This document shows, piece by piece, positions 15,942 to 24,381 of a stretch of DNA of 44,495 nucleotides (position 1 is the first letter of the stretch; each line of letters opens with the position of its first letter). Location: the NCBI GenBank assembly GCA_030156535.1, contig JASGMJ010000031.1, positions 1 to 44,495 of the forward strand. Reading direction: 5' to 3'. This DNA is from Candidatus Sumerlaeota bacterium. GTDB taxonomy: Bacteria > Sumerlaeota > Sumerlaeia > SLMS01 > JAHLLQ01. The notes under the pieces were generated by a model. It was not told where the DNA came from and did not search any database. It saw nothing but the letters and a program-made list of their open reading frames with translations. Both the position numbers and the translations under genes were made by a program.

Positions 15942-18900
15942 ATGCGTTACTCCTTTCTTGCCGCAGTTTCCTTGTGCGCGGAGCTGGCTGCTGCTGCTCC
16001 GCAGGTTTCCAACGTCACGGCCAGCCAGCGCGCGGATGACTCGGGGCTGGTGGACATCACCTACGATCTTGCCGGGGGCGTCGAGCCCATGACGGCCTTT
16101 GTCCTAGTTTCCACGGACGGGGGCGCCACTTGGAAGGTCCACCCCGAACCGGGCCTGACCAGCGGCGACACGGGGCCGGGTGCGACGAACGGCACGGGCA
16201 AGCACGTCGTCTGGGACGCAGGGACGCAACGGCCCGGCATCACTTGGACGGACGTGCGGGCGCGCGTGATCGTCACGGAAACCATCGACCAAGGCAGTGA
16301 GGACACGATCCTGCTGCCGGGGGACGTCCCCCTCACGTTGGTCGCCGTGCCGGCGGGCACGGTCACGATGGGCGTGGAAGAGAAGGGATGGGCCAACCGC
16401 AGATCAATTCCCGTCCACTCGGCCTCGATCCCGCACAACTTTGCGATGGGCAAGTTCGAGGTGACGCGCGGCCAGTGGAACGCCCTGCTGCCATCGACCC
16501 CCTGGATTCAGGAGGAGTACCCGGACGATTATTTCCCGGGTCCGGATACCGCCGCCCACCGCATCGGATTCAACGATGCGCAGGAATGGCTCGCCGCCTT
16601 GAACGCCCATGTCGAGGCATCGGGCCAGGGCCCGGGCAACTTCCGCCTGCCGACCGAGGCGGAATGGGAGTACGCGGCCCGGGGCGGCAGCCAAGACACC
16701 TTCTGGTTCGATTACACGGGATGCAGCCCGTCAGGCGGCGACTATTCCACGGATGACTGCCAGCTCCCCGCCTACGCGTGGTTCGTCGACAACACGGCAT
16801 ATAGCTGGCCCCGCCCCATCGGCCAGCTTCTGCCGAATCCGTTCGGCTTCCATGACATCCTGGGTAACGTGAGTGAGTGGTGTCTGGACATGTGGGCCGA
16901 AGACTACTGGGAGGCTCCGGTCGACGGGTCGCCCCACGTGCTTCCCCCGGACGATGAGAACATCAGCTCCCGGGTCGTCAGAGGAGGGTCGGGTGGTCGC
17001 CGCCCGTCCGACATCCACCCGGCCGCCCGCTTCGGCAGCTCCGTTGCCTATCCCTACGAGGAAGGGCTGCGGGTGTTCCGCCCCCTAGGCGAGGAAGAGA
17101 CTACGGGACGTGGCAGTGGGTCAGCCCTATCCCAGCCGTTCTCGGTGGACACCACGGCGAACATCGATCCGCCGAACGAACTGCTGGCGACGGCCCAGGA
17201 ACTGATCGGCTGGGAAGGGAGCCTGGTGGGAAGCACGGTCGGCGCGCTCCGGGAGCCCCTTGAGCGCGATCATGGCGGCTACCTTGGAGGATCCAGCGTC
17301 TGGTACCGGTTTACCACGAGTGACAAGGGGACCCTCTACCTGAGCACGTGCGGGGGGTCGCAGTTCGACACGGTCCTTGGCGTGTACCACGGGACGGGAT
17401 TCGACAATTTCTGGGGCAGCAGCAGGGACAGCACCTACTACAATTCGGACTGCGAAGTCGTCCCTCCTCAATTGTACTCAATCTATGCAGCCATGCAGAC
17501 AGAGGTGAGGGCGGGCGAGACGATCCATATCGCCGTGGACGGCGCCAACGCGGAGTCGGGCATCTTCACCCTGGATTGGAAGTTCGTCCCCGCCCCACCG
17601 GCCAACGACTGGTTCCCGGGCCCGCTGCTCACGGGGCAGTCCGGCGGCGTGCAGGGCAGGACGGACAAGGCGACCCGCCAGGCAGGCGAACCCGCCCATG
17701 CGGGCGAGGCGGACAGCCCCACCGTGTGGTACAGTTGGAACGCACCGGGCCCTGGTCCCGCGACGCTGGACACCTGCGAGGAGTCCGACTTCGAGTCCGT
17801 GCTGGCCGTCTACACGGGCAACTCCGTCACGAACCTGCGCCGCGTGACCGTGGAGGAGGAGGAGTGCCCCGATTTGGGAAGCCGGGTGACCTTCATGGCG
17901 GCCACGGAGACGACCTACCGTATCGCCGTGGCAGGGAGAGGGACCCAGAAGGGAACCTTCCGGCTGAACTGGTCGGGCCCGGAACCGCCGGCCTCGCCCG
18001 CGAACGATGACTTCGCCAACGCCTTGGCGATCTCCGGCACCCGGGGCGCCACCAGCGGGGCGACGATCAGCGCCACCCGCGAGAGTCAGGAGCCCAGCCA
18101 CGCCGGGCAGTCCCAGAGTGGTTCCGTCTGGTACCGTTGGACGCCGCCGCAGGAGGGGAACGCGGTGATCAGCACGCTGGACTCCGCCAGCTTCGACACG
18201 GTGATCGGCGTCTACACGGGCACGGGGCTGGGCTCGCTGTCGCGGGTGGCCGAGGACGACGACTCGGGGCCCTTCGGGCGAAGCGCGGTCTCGCTCAGGG
18301 CGCTGCCGGAGAGTACCTACCACGTCGCCGTCGCCGGCAAGGGGGTGGCCAGCGGGTTCTTCCAGTTGTCGTGGTCGCTCGACCCCTTTGATCCCATGGA
18401 CGACCCGCGCGAACCGAACAACACGTGGATCCAGGGGCGGCTGCACGAGCCGCTGCTCGTGGGCGACCGCCTTGAGGAACAGAGCCTGTACAACGAGGAT
18501 TGGTACCGCATCGCCATCGGGCCCGAGGAGTCCGTGCTGGCACGCCTGGAGTTCGACCACTCGCTGGGCGACATCAACGCCGAACTCTACGACCTGCGCA
18601 TCTTCGGGCGCGACGGCTGGCCCACGCGCGTGGGGGAGAGCTACTCGCCCCTGCACCCATGGATCTGGAATCCGGCGGCAGGCGACGGCCCCGAACCCCT
18701 GTGGGAAAATCGCACCTGGGGTCCCGCAACACCTGACGACGAGTGGATCACCTTCGTCAACAACACCGGTGCCACGGAGGTCTTCCTGCGGGTGTACGGC
18801 GAGCAGGGAGCGACGAATCCCGCCTACTCGGTCGCGATCGATTCCCTGGGGGTTGACGACCAGTTCGAGCCCAACAACCACCTGGAGCAGGCCGCCACGA

Positions 18901-19223
18901 TCGCCACCGGGGCGCCCTACGAGTGGCTGACGGGGCGCGACAACGACTTCTACCGGATCGACACCGCCGGGATCGACGCCCTCCGGGTGCGCCTGTCGTG
19001 CTATGCCCTGCTGGGGACCATGTACTTCGAGGTCCACGGCATCCGGCAGGACGGCTCCTTCGGTCCCATCGAGGAAAGCAAGATGTACGAGCCCAACCGC
19101 TACGAGGCCGAACGCACCGTCTGCGTGCAGGGCCAGGACGAGATCTTCCTCCGCGTCTATCCGGCGGTCAGGAAGGGAAACCTGTACAACATGTTCGTCG
19201 AGCCACTCGACGAATGCCCCTGA
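15942..19223 (+). CDS. Large secreted FGE-like (SUMF1-fold) protein with pre-peptidase-type repeats
   Basis: 1093 aa with a signal peptide (to about residue 19). Residues ~20-125 form a beta-domain (QVSNVTASQRADDSGLVDI..., GKHVVWDAG) that often precedes FGE domains in such bacteria. Residues ~130-380 are an FGE/SUMF1-type domain: VAVPAGTVTMG, KFEVTRGQWNALL, RLPTEAEWEYAARGG, NPFGFHDILGNVSEWC, VVRGGSGG. The segment after RGGS lacks the Cys pair used by true formylglycine-generating enzymes. Three similar beta-repeats follow (starting about residues 405, 554 and 687; SVWYRW / FDTVIGVYTGTG / STYHVAVAGKG pattern), then two pre-peptidase-like domains (DPREPNN at ~819, DQFEPNN at ~972). Likely an extracellular binding protein, not a sulfatase activator. 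Confidence 0.85.
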   Translation: MRYSFLAAVSLCAELAAAAPQVSNVTASQRADDSGLVDITYDLAGGVEPMTAFVLVSTDGGATWKVHPEPGLTSGDTGPGATNGTGKHVVWDAGTQRPGITWTDVRARVIVTETIDQGSEDTILLPGDVPLTLVAVPAGTVTMGVEEKGWANRRSIPVHSASIPHNFAMGKFEVTRGQWNALLPSTPWIQEEYPDDYFPGPDTAAHRIGFNDAQEWLAALNAHVEASGQGPGNFRLPTEAEWEYAARGGSQDTFWFDYTGCSPSGGDYSTDDCQLPAYAWFVDNTAYSWPRPIGQLLPNPFGFHDILGNVSEWCLDMWAEDYWEAPVDGSPHVLPPDDENISSRVVRGGSGGRRPSDIHPAARFGSSVAYPYEEGLRVFRPLGEEETTGRGSGSALSQPFSVDTTANIDPPNELLATAQELIGWEGSLVGSTVGALREPLERDHGGYLGGSSVWYRFTTSDKGTLYLSTCGGSQFDTVLGVYHGTGFDNFWGSSRDSTYYNSDCEVVPPQLYSIYAAMQTEVRAGETIHIAVDGANAESGIFTLDWKFVPAPPANDWFPGPLLTGQSGGVQGRTDKATRQAGEPAHAGEADSPTVWYSWNAPGPGPATLDTCEESDFESVLAVYTGNSVTNLRRVTVEEEECPDLGSRVTFMAATETTYRIAVAGRGTQKGTFRLNWSGPEPPASPANDDFANALAISGTRGATSGATISATRESQEPSHAGQSQSGSVWYRWTPPQEGNAVISTLDSASFDTVIGVYTGTGLGSLSRVAEDDDSGPFGRSAVSLRALPESTYHVAVAGKGVASGFFQLSWSLDPFDPMDDPREPNNTWIQGRLHEPLLVGDRLEEQSLYNEDWYRIAIGPEESVLARLEFDHSLGDINAELYDLRIFGRDGWPTRVGESYSPLHPWIWNPAAGDGPEPLWENRTWGPATPDDEWITFVNNTGATEVFLRVYGEQGATNPAYSVAIDSLGVDDQFEPNNHLEQAATIATGAPYEWLTGRDNDFYRIDTAGIDALRVRLSCYALLGTMYFEVHGIRQDGSFGPIEESKMYEPNRYEAERTVCVQGQDEIFLRVYPAVRKGNLYNMFVEPLDECP

Positions 19224-19412
19224 GTCAACGCGGGCTCGCTCCCCGGCGAGTTCGCCTTCCACCCACCCGCAGTTCTCTTCCCACCATTGGCCTGCCCGCG
19301 TCCTGGACGCGGGCAGGCCAACGCTTTCAATTCCCCGCCCACCAGAATTCCCGGTTGAGCAGCGCCCCACCCTCGGCCATACGTCTCTCTACCTGACGGA
19401 GGCACTGAACAG

Positions 19413-20477
19413 ATGATGCGTACCCGGATGATTGCCCTGGCGGCCGGCATGGCCACCACTGCGCTACTCGCGTCCTGCGCGAAAGAGTCCACCCCCGAGA
19501 CCCTGCCCGATGCTGCAGCCGTGACACAGGCCGCGCCCCGCGCCGTCCTGACGCCCGAGCAGCTTGCTGCCGTGCAGGCCCTCAATCTCGACGCCGAGTA
19601 CATCGCCGAACTGGAAGCCAAGCCTCTCTACCAGTTCTCGGAAAGCGACGTGCACGTGTACTTGGGCTTCATCCAGGAAACGATCCCCGACCTGCGCGAC
19701 CGCATTGTCCATCTCGGCCGCAAGAACATCGGCCAGCCCTACGAAATTTACCTGCTCGGCGAGTTTCCCTTCGAAACCTACGACCCCCAGCCGCTCTACT
19801 GCCTCGACCGCAGCGATTGCGTCGTCTTCAGCGAGCACACCTACGCGATGGCCCTCAGCCATGACTGGCCCAGCTTCTTCACCATGCTCCAGCGCATTCG
19901 CTACAAGGACGGGCAGATCGGCGTCGCCACGCGCAACCACTACACCGAAGCCGATTGGGACAAGAACAACAGCTGGCTGGTCCACGACATCACCGAGGAA
20001 CTCGGGGGCGACGACTGCGTGCGCTTCACCACGACGTTCAACACGGCGAAGTTCCTCAAGAACCGCTACAAGCTGACGACCGACATCGAGCCGCGCAAGA
20101 TGGAGGTCGCCTTCATCCCGTGGCAGAAAACCCTGGAAGTCATCGACCAGTTGCAGCCCGGCACGTTCGTCAATGTGATGCGCGGCCGCAATGGCGGCTA
20201 CTGGGCCGGACACACGGGCCTCATCACCCGCAGCGAAGACGGCACGGTGAACTTCATGCACTCCACCCCGCCGCGTGTGAAGGAACAACCGCTCGCCGAG
20301 TACATCGAGCAGTGCGTCGCCGCCAACGCCAAGAAGGCCGAGGAAGGCAAGGCGGTGTTCTATGGCTTCAAGTTCCTGCAGGTGAACGACGATCCGCTCG
20401 CCGAGCTGCGCGCAATTGACGGCCCCAACGCACCGGTCATCAAGCCCCCGATGGGCAGCACCCTCGACGGCGGATGA
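19413..20477 (+). CDS. DUF1460 lipoprotein (predicted cell-wall amidase/peptidase)
   Basis: 354 aa with a lipoprotein signal: basic start, hydrophobic stretch and lipobox LLASC at Cys22. The rest matches DUF1460, an NlpC/P60-like group: DRSDCVVFSEHTYAMAL with the probable nucleophile Cys, a conserved RNHYTEADW motif, and YWAGHTGLI with the probable catalytic His. Relatives are described as N-acetylmuramoyl-L-alanine amidase-like enzymes, but the substrate is not proven. GGAGG lies about 10 bp before the start; the second ATG (19416) is equally possible. It follows the FGE-like gene by 190 bp on the same strand. Confidence 0.85.
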   Translation: MMRTRMIALAAGMATTALLASCAKESTPETLPDAAAVTQAAPRAVLTPEQLAAVQALNLDAEYIAELEAKPLYQFSESDVHVYLGFIQETIPDLRDRIVHLGRKNIGQPYEIYLLGEFPFETYDPQPLYCLDRSDCVVFSEHTYAMALSHDWPSFFTMLQRIRYKDGQIGVATRNHYTEADWDKNNSWLVHDITEELGGDDCVRFTTTFNTAKFLKNRYKLTTDIEPRKMEVAFIPWQKTLEVIDQLQPGTFVNVMRGRNGGYWAGHTGLITRSEDGTVNFMHSTPPRVKEQPLAEYIEQCVAANAKKAEEGKAVFYGFKFLQVNDDPLAELRAIDGPNAPVIKPPMGSTLDGG

Positions 20478-20512
20478 GTCCGTGAGCAGCCGAGAAGACC
20501 TTTTGCCATCTT

Positions 20513-20577
20513 ACCCGGCATCGCCCTTCGGGACGTTGCCGGGTAGCTCAACTGTCATCCCTGCGGGATGTGAGGGC
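20513..20577. repeat. Palindromic intergenic repeat, copy 1
   Basis: Between two convergent genes lie two hairpins. ACCCGGCA (20513-20520) pairs exactly with TGCCGGGT (20537-20544), with CCCTTCGGG inside the loop; then CATCCC-TGC-GGGATG (20556-20570). The 16-mer GGCATCGCCCTTCGGG (20517-20532) recurs exactly at 27439-27454, followed there by a similar CCGGG and CATCCCTGC-type half. No T-run follows, so a terminator role is doubtful. Confidence 0.65.
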
Positions 20578-20579
20578 GG

Positions 20580-20653
20580 TTGGAAGGCAAAACGGAAAAC
20601 AGGAAAGCAATGCGATAAGAGATGGCGAGACTGAAAACTGATGACTTCTCTCC
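20580..20653. repeat. A-rich dispersed repeat, copy 1
   Basis: The stretch shares, in the same order, AAAACGxAAAACAG, GCAATGCGATA, GAGACTGAAAAC and a CTTCTC-type end with 28801-28888. Both copies lie just past the end of a gene. It reaches to within 5 bp of the stop codon of the convergent hydrolase gene. Confidence 0.6.
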
Positions 20654-20657
20654 GTGT

Positions 20658-22427
20658 CTACTCGTCCTTGTAGCGGGGGATCGCGATTTCGCCCTCGTCA
20701 CTCAGCAGATTTTGCAAGTGCGGGTCCTTCAGAATTTCGTCGTACCGTAGCTCGATTCCGTCCACCTGAATGCGGCCCCACACGGGCCGGATTCCGTGGC
20801 TGTAGTCCACGTACCAATCGACGTGCACGGTGGTCAGCGGCTGGATCGGCTCGCCGGTGACATAGTGCCAACCGTAGATTGCCACGCGGTCGGGGCGTTC
20901 GTGGATGCGGTTGCTGATGACGACGTCCTTCTTGATGCCGGCGACGAATGCGCCGCGCAGCTGGCCTTCGAGTTGTCCTTCGATGATGCGGTGATGCTGG
21001 AAGAACGTGCGCGCCGCCTCGCGCTCCTCGGTCAGCGGCTTGGGATCGAGATGCACGTCGGCGGCCTGCCAGATCGCATCGACCATCTTCACCGTCGGCA
21101 TCACATAGCCAAAGGCATCACAAAACGCCTGGGCCGTGTGGGGATTCATCGGCATCCGCACGAAATCCTGGTCCGAGCCAATCGCCAGATAATCGGGCAT
21201 GACGCGGAACGTCGCGGTGCGTTCCTTGCCGTCGAGACCAACGGCAGTGACCGTGACGGGTTCGAGACGGCGCAGGAAGTCCGGGATGTTGCCGCGAAGC
21301 AACTCGTGGCGGATCGCGGCTTCGCGCTGCTCGCGCGGAAGATCGGCGACCTGCTCGATGAACTCCGTCCCCGTCGGAGCATCCAGGGGACGCGCGGGGA
21401 TCGCGGGCGGCATGGCGGCGGGGAGCGTGGCGTCGGCCTCGATCCACTGCTCGTAGCGGCGCGGCGCTCCCAGCACACTGTTCGCCGCACCGTATCCTTC
21501 ACGCCCCACCAGCACGGCGTGCATGTAGGCGTTCATCTCGCCGATCATCGAGGTATGCAGGATTTTCACCTCGGGATTCGGGTGGATATAGATGTCGATC
21601 TGCGGCGCGTGGTAGTGGATGAACTCGCCCGCCGTGTCTTCCTCGAAAGCGTACTCGCGCTCCAGACGGTCGAGCATCCGGTGCGTGGCGCGATAGGTGC
21701 CGCCCGTGTCGCTGACGACCTTCTTGCCGTTGATCGTGACTTCGCGTTCGTCGTAGGCGAAGACGACGAGATGATGGCGCGTGTCACTCTCCAGCCACGC
21801 CACGAATTTGTCGCCGTGACCCGACGCGTCATCGTAGTTGTAGTTGCTGTCGAGGAACGCGATGCGCTCGATCCAGTCGGGGATCGCTTCCTGCGCGTCG
21901 ATGAAACCGAACTTGAAGGAACCGCCGCCGCTGTGCCCCGTCAGGATCACGGGGCCATCGATGCCAACGGCCTGGCGGACGAGATCGACAATTTCAACAA
22001 TGCGGGCGTTGGCTTTTTCGTAGCCGAGATTCCTGCGCCACGTGGGCCAACTCCGCTTGTCGGCCTCGAGGTAGGCAACGACGGCGTTCGCCATGCCGTG
22101 CTCGGCGCGCAGCGCGCGGGTCTGGGCGCCGATGTGCTGGATGTCGAAGTGCCAGTCAACTCCCTCGGCGCGCTGCTTGCCGATGGTTTGCTCCGTCGTG
22201 TTGCCATTGGGAAGCGCGTAGAGAATCAGCGGAACGGTCCCGCCACCGGAAAGCCGGGCGGGAGCGACAATTGTCACCTTCACCCCCGGCTCGATCTCGA
22301 GCACCTTCGTGACTTCCCCAAATGAACCGCCGGGCGCGAAACCCTCGCGGGTCAGATCGCGTGCCGCCGGAACACACGCCGCGAGCACGAACACCAGGAG
22401 AAGCGCCAGCGGCGCGAGTCGTTTCAT
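20658..22427 (-). CDS. Two-domain lipoprotein: alpha/beta hydrolase plus conserved C-terminal domain
   Basis: 589 aa from ATG 22427, where a lipoprotein signal begins (lipobox LAAC, Cys18). Residues ~35-300 are an alpha/beta hydrolase: ILYALPNGNTTEQT near the oxyanion region and LTGHSGGGSF with the nucleophile Ser166. Residues ~430-589 form a second conserved block (PDYLAIGSDQDFVRMPM, VAGIKKDVVISNR, VAIYGWH, VDYSHGIRPVW, LLSDEGEIAIPRY) that I recall from uncharacterised bacterial proteins but cannot name; its own active site is unknown. The ATG overlaps the stop of mlaE (ATGA), so the lipoprotein is made together with an inner-membrane lipid-transport permease. The catalytic acid and His were not placed with certainty. 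Confidence 0.72.
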   Translation of the reverse strand: MKRLAPLALLLVFVLAACVPAARDLTREGFAPGGSFGEVTKVLEIEPGVKVTIVAPARLSGGGTVPLILYALPNGNTTEQTIGKQRAEGVDWHFDIQHIGAQTRALRAEHGMANAVVAYLEADKRSWPTWRRNLGYEKANARIVEIVDLVRQAVGIDGPVILTGHSGGGSFKFGFIDAQEAIPDWIERIAFLDSNYNYDDASGHGDKFVAWLESDTRHHLVVFAYDEREVTINGKKVVSDTGGTYRATHRMLDRLEREYAFEEDTAGEFIHYHAPQIDIYIHPNPEVKILHTSMIGEMNAYMHAVLVGREGYGAANSVLGAPRRYEQWIEADATLPAAMPPAIPARPLDAPTGTEFIEQVADLPREQREAAIRHELLRGNIPDFLRRLEPVTVTAVGLDGKERTATFRVMPDYLAIGSDQDFVRMPMNPHTAQAFCDAFGYVMPTVKMVDAIWQAADVHLDPKPLTEEREAARTFFQHHRIIEGQLEGQLRGAFVAGIKKDVVISNRIHERPDRVAIYGWHYVTGEPIQPLTTVHVDWYVDYSHGIRPVWGRIQVDGIELRYDEILKDPHLQNLLSDEGEIAIPRYKDE

Positions 22428-23188
22428 CCGAACAGAGCCCTCGTGAGAAGAAAGTCGGCCACAAGAATACTCGTCAGCGACACGACGACGGCGCGCGTCG
22501 TCGAGCGCCCGACGCCCTCTGCCCCGCCACGCGTCGTCAGTCCATAGTAGATGCAAATCGTCGAGTACAGCGCGCCGAACGTCAGGGCCTTGATCAACCC
22601 CGTGTTGATTTCCTTCAGGTCCACGACGCGCCACACGTGGGTCCAGAACGTGGAGTACCCGACGCCCAGGTACGCGGAGGACAGCAGCGCGCCGCCCACA
22701 AGCCCCGTCGCGCTCGCATACACCGTCAGCAACGGATTCATCACCAGCGACGCCACGATGCGCGGCATCGCCAGATAGCGCGTCGGCTGGATTCCCAGAA
22801 CGCGCAGCGAGTCGATTTCGTCCGACACCGCCATCGTGCCCAGCTCTGCCGTCATCGCCGCCCCCACCCGCGCGGCCAGAATGAATGCCGTGAACACGGG
22901 CGCGAGCTCGCGCACCAGCGCCACGCCCAGAATCCCGCCGATGTTGTTCTCGGCCCCGTAGTCGCGCAGCGGCAGTCCCATGTTCAGCGCAAAGATCATC
23001 CCGGTGAACAAACCGATGGCCGCAGCCAGCGGGAGCGTGTTCACCCCGATGTTCACCATCTGGCGCATCAGGCGCTGAACGTCACGGCGCGCCAGCCGAA
23101 TCTCCGCCAGACTGCGCCCGAACAACATCAGAACGCCGCCACTCACCAGGAAGAGTTGCCCGAAGGCGCTTTCGATCGATGACCACAT
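22424..23188 (-). CDS. mlaE: MlaE-family ABC lipid-transport permease
   Basis: 254 aa with five to six membrane helices. The family signature is clear: GLFTGMIFALNMGLPL, a long GGILGVALVRELAPVFTAFI, quoted in part as LVRELAPVFTAF, the coupling helix GTMAVSDEIDSLRVLGI, PTRYLAMPRIVA and a C-terminal GLTTRGGAEGVGRSTT. MlaE/YrbE permeases work with an MlaF ATPase and an MCE-domain protein in phospholipid movement between membranes. Neither partner is in this window, so they must be elsewhere, or lie beyond it. ATG 23188 has AGGAG about 12 bp upstream; longer in-frame starts exist but add a non-conserved leader. It is translationally coupled to the hydrolase lipoprotein. Confidence 0.92.
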   Translation of the reverse strand: MWSSIESAFGQLFLVSGGVLMLFGRSLAEIRLARRDVQRLMRQMVNIGVNTLPLAAAIGLFTGMIFALNMGLPLRDYGAENNIGGILGVALVRELAPVFTAFILAARVGAAMTAELGTMAVSDEIDSLRVLGIQPTRYLAMPRIVASLVMNPLLTVYASATGLVGGALLSSAYLGVGYSTFWTHVWRVVDLKEINTGLIKALTFGALYSTICIYYGLTTRGGAEGVGRSTTRAVVVSLTSILVADFLLTRALFG

Positions 23189-23330
23189 GGCTGAAAACGG
23201 CTCCTGCGGGGCGAATGGAAACGGCCCCTCCTTCGTGCGGAGCCGGTGCAAGTGGGTCAATGCCACAAAAGGCGCCGGCATGAGGAAGCCACGTGCTCCT
23301 CCGGCCGCGGGACGCATCGGGCGCGCCCCG

Positions 23331-23373
23331 AAAAAAGGAAAAGGGGGCCGGAACCGTGATGGCCCGCCCCCCC
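23331..23373 (-). terminator. Rho-independent terminator of the pilin-like gene
   Basis: Read on the minus strand, GGGGGGCGGGCC and GGCCCCC form a GC stem with one bulge and an 11-nt loop, followed by CTTTTCC and TTTTTT. It lies 35 bp past the pilin stop and ahead of mlaE. Confidence 0.65.
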
Positions 23374-23407
23374 TTTCGCCCTCGAAGGAGAGATGATAGA
23401 GGCGTGG

Positions 23408-24043
23408 TCACGGACCGGAACGCACGATATTCCCGGCACTGATCGTTCCATTGGTTGCGTCGTACTGATAGCGGTACGGCTCGTCGATCTCATAGGCACC
23501 AGGGATGCCCGAGACGCTCGTATTCGAGAAATACTTGTCCGGCCCCTTGCTTTGCAGAACCCACTGCTGAGTCTCGGTCGGCGTGTTTTCCGGCCACACC
23601 CGCCAGGCAAAGTTGCGACACTTGAACCAGGCCTGAGTGTTGTAATAGTAGCCGTCGGCGATCTCCGAGGTGCCGCCAAACGTAAAGTCGTCGTCAGGCA
23701 GAACGGGCCCGAACGGGTCGGGGGGAATCGACGTCATGTAGGAAATCGGAGTGGTCAGCCCGGCCTCCGTCGGCCCAAGGCACGGGTCCGTGACGTTGCG
23801 ATTACCGTCGCCCGGCAGGGAGAACGGCTGGGGGGCCAGCCCCAAAGGCGGGTAGTTGTTGTGATCAACGCGATAGGATTCCAGCGCCGTAACGGCCGTG
23901 CGCATGTCGGCCCGCGTGCGCGAGACCTTCGAGCGCGTCTGAGCCTCCAGGAAGTTCGGGACAGCAATGGCAGCCAGAATCGCAATAATTGCAACAACGA
24001 TGAGAAGTTCGATCAGTGTGAAGGCACGCAGTACCGACCGCAT
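23408..24043 (-). CDS. Type IV pilin-like / type II secretion pseudopilin
   Basis: 211 aa from ATG 24043 (AAGGGG 5 bp upstream). The short leader MRSVLRA is followed by FTLIELLIVVAIIAILAAIA, the N-methylation helix with the conserved Glu at +5. The residue before the cut is Ala instead of the usual Gly. After the helix comes VPNFLEAQTRSKVSRTRADM, a form seen in many pseudopilins of deep-branching bacteria, then a globular domain with GPDKYF near the end. It may act as a major or minor pilin or pseudopilin. No other pilus or secretion gene is next to it. It has its own terminator, so it seems a single-gene transcript. Confidence 0.88.
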   Translation of the reverse strand: MRSVLRAFTLIELLIVVAIIAILAAIAVPNFLEAQTRSKVSRTRADMRTAVTALESYRVDHNNYPPLGLAPQPFSLPGDGNRNVTDPCLGPTEAGLTTPISYMTSIPPDPFGPVLPDDDFTFGGTSEIADGYYYNTQAWFKCRNFAWRVWPENTPTETQQWVLQSKGPDKYFSNTSVSGIPGAYEIDEPYRYQYDATNGTISAGNIVRSGP

Positions 24044-24381
24044 GGGATCCCCTTTTCCGAAGCAAACGGCTCGAATGGCCACACAAGCCCCTTTAGTTTT
24101 TGTCTTTCATAAAGCGAATTAGCAAATGCCCCGGGGCGCCTCAAGAGAAATCTGGCGAACAAGCAGAGTGGGCGTGCTTCGCCCCGATCCGCAAGACAGC
24201 TCCGGGAGAAGTCTTCGGTTCTCGGTTGGCGGTTTTCAGTTTGGTGGGCTGCGGCCGGTGGGCTGCGATCAAGACATGGTACGCAGATGGGCCCTCGTCC
24301 CGCTCCGGCCCCTCGCTGTCCCTTCCGCCCCTTGTCTCTCTGCCCGATCGGCACGGGGCAGGAAAGGGCGGGGCGCCCGGC
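24044..24381. other. Non-coding gap with A-rich repeat fragment (24206-24250)
   Basis: This gap between the pilin-like gene and the upstream 268-aa gene holds no credible ORF. 24230-24240 (CGGTTTTCAGT) repeats 14035-14045 exactly, within a wider inverted copy of the A-rich repeat. A low-GC tract at about 24095-24125 may carry the pilin promoter, but no convincing -35/-10 pair was found. Confidence 0.4.

Noticed and set aside
20513..20577. Rho-independent terminator for the DUF1460 gene
   Set aside because: Good stems, but no T-run on either side, and the element recurs between unrelated genes at 27439.
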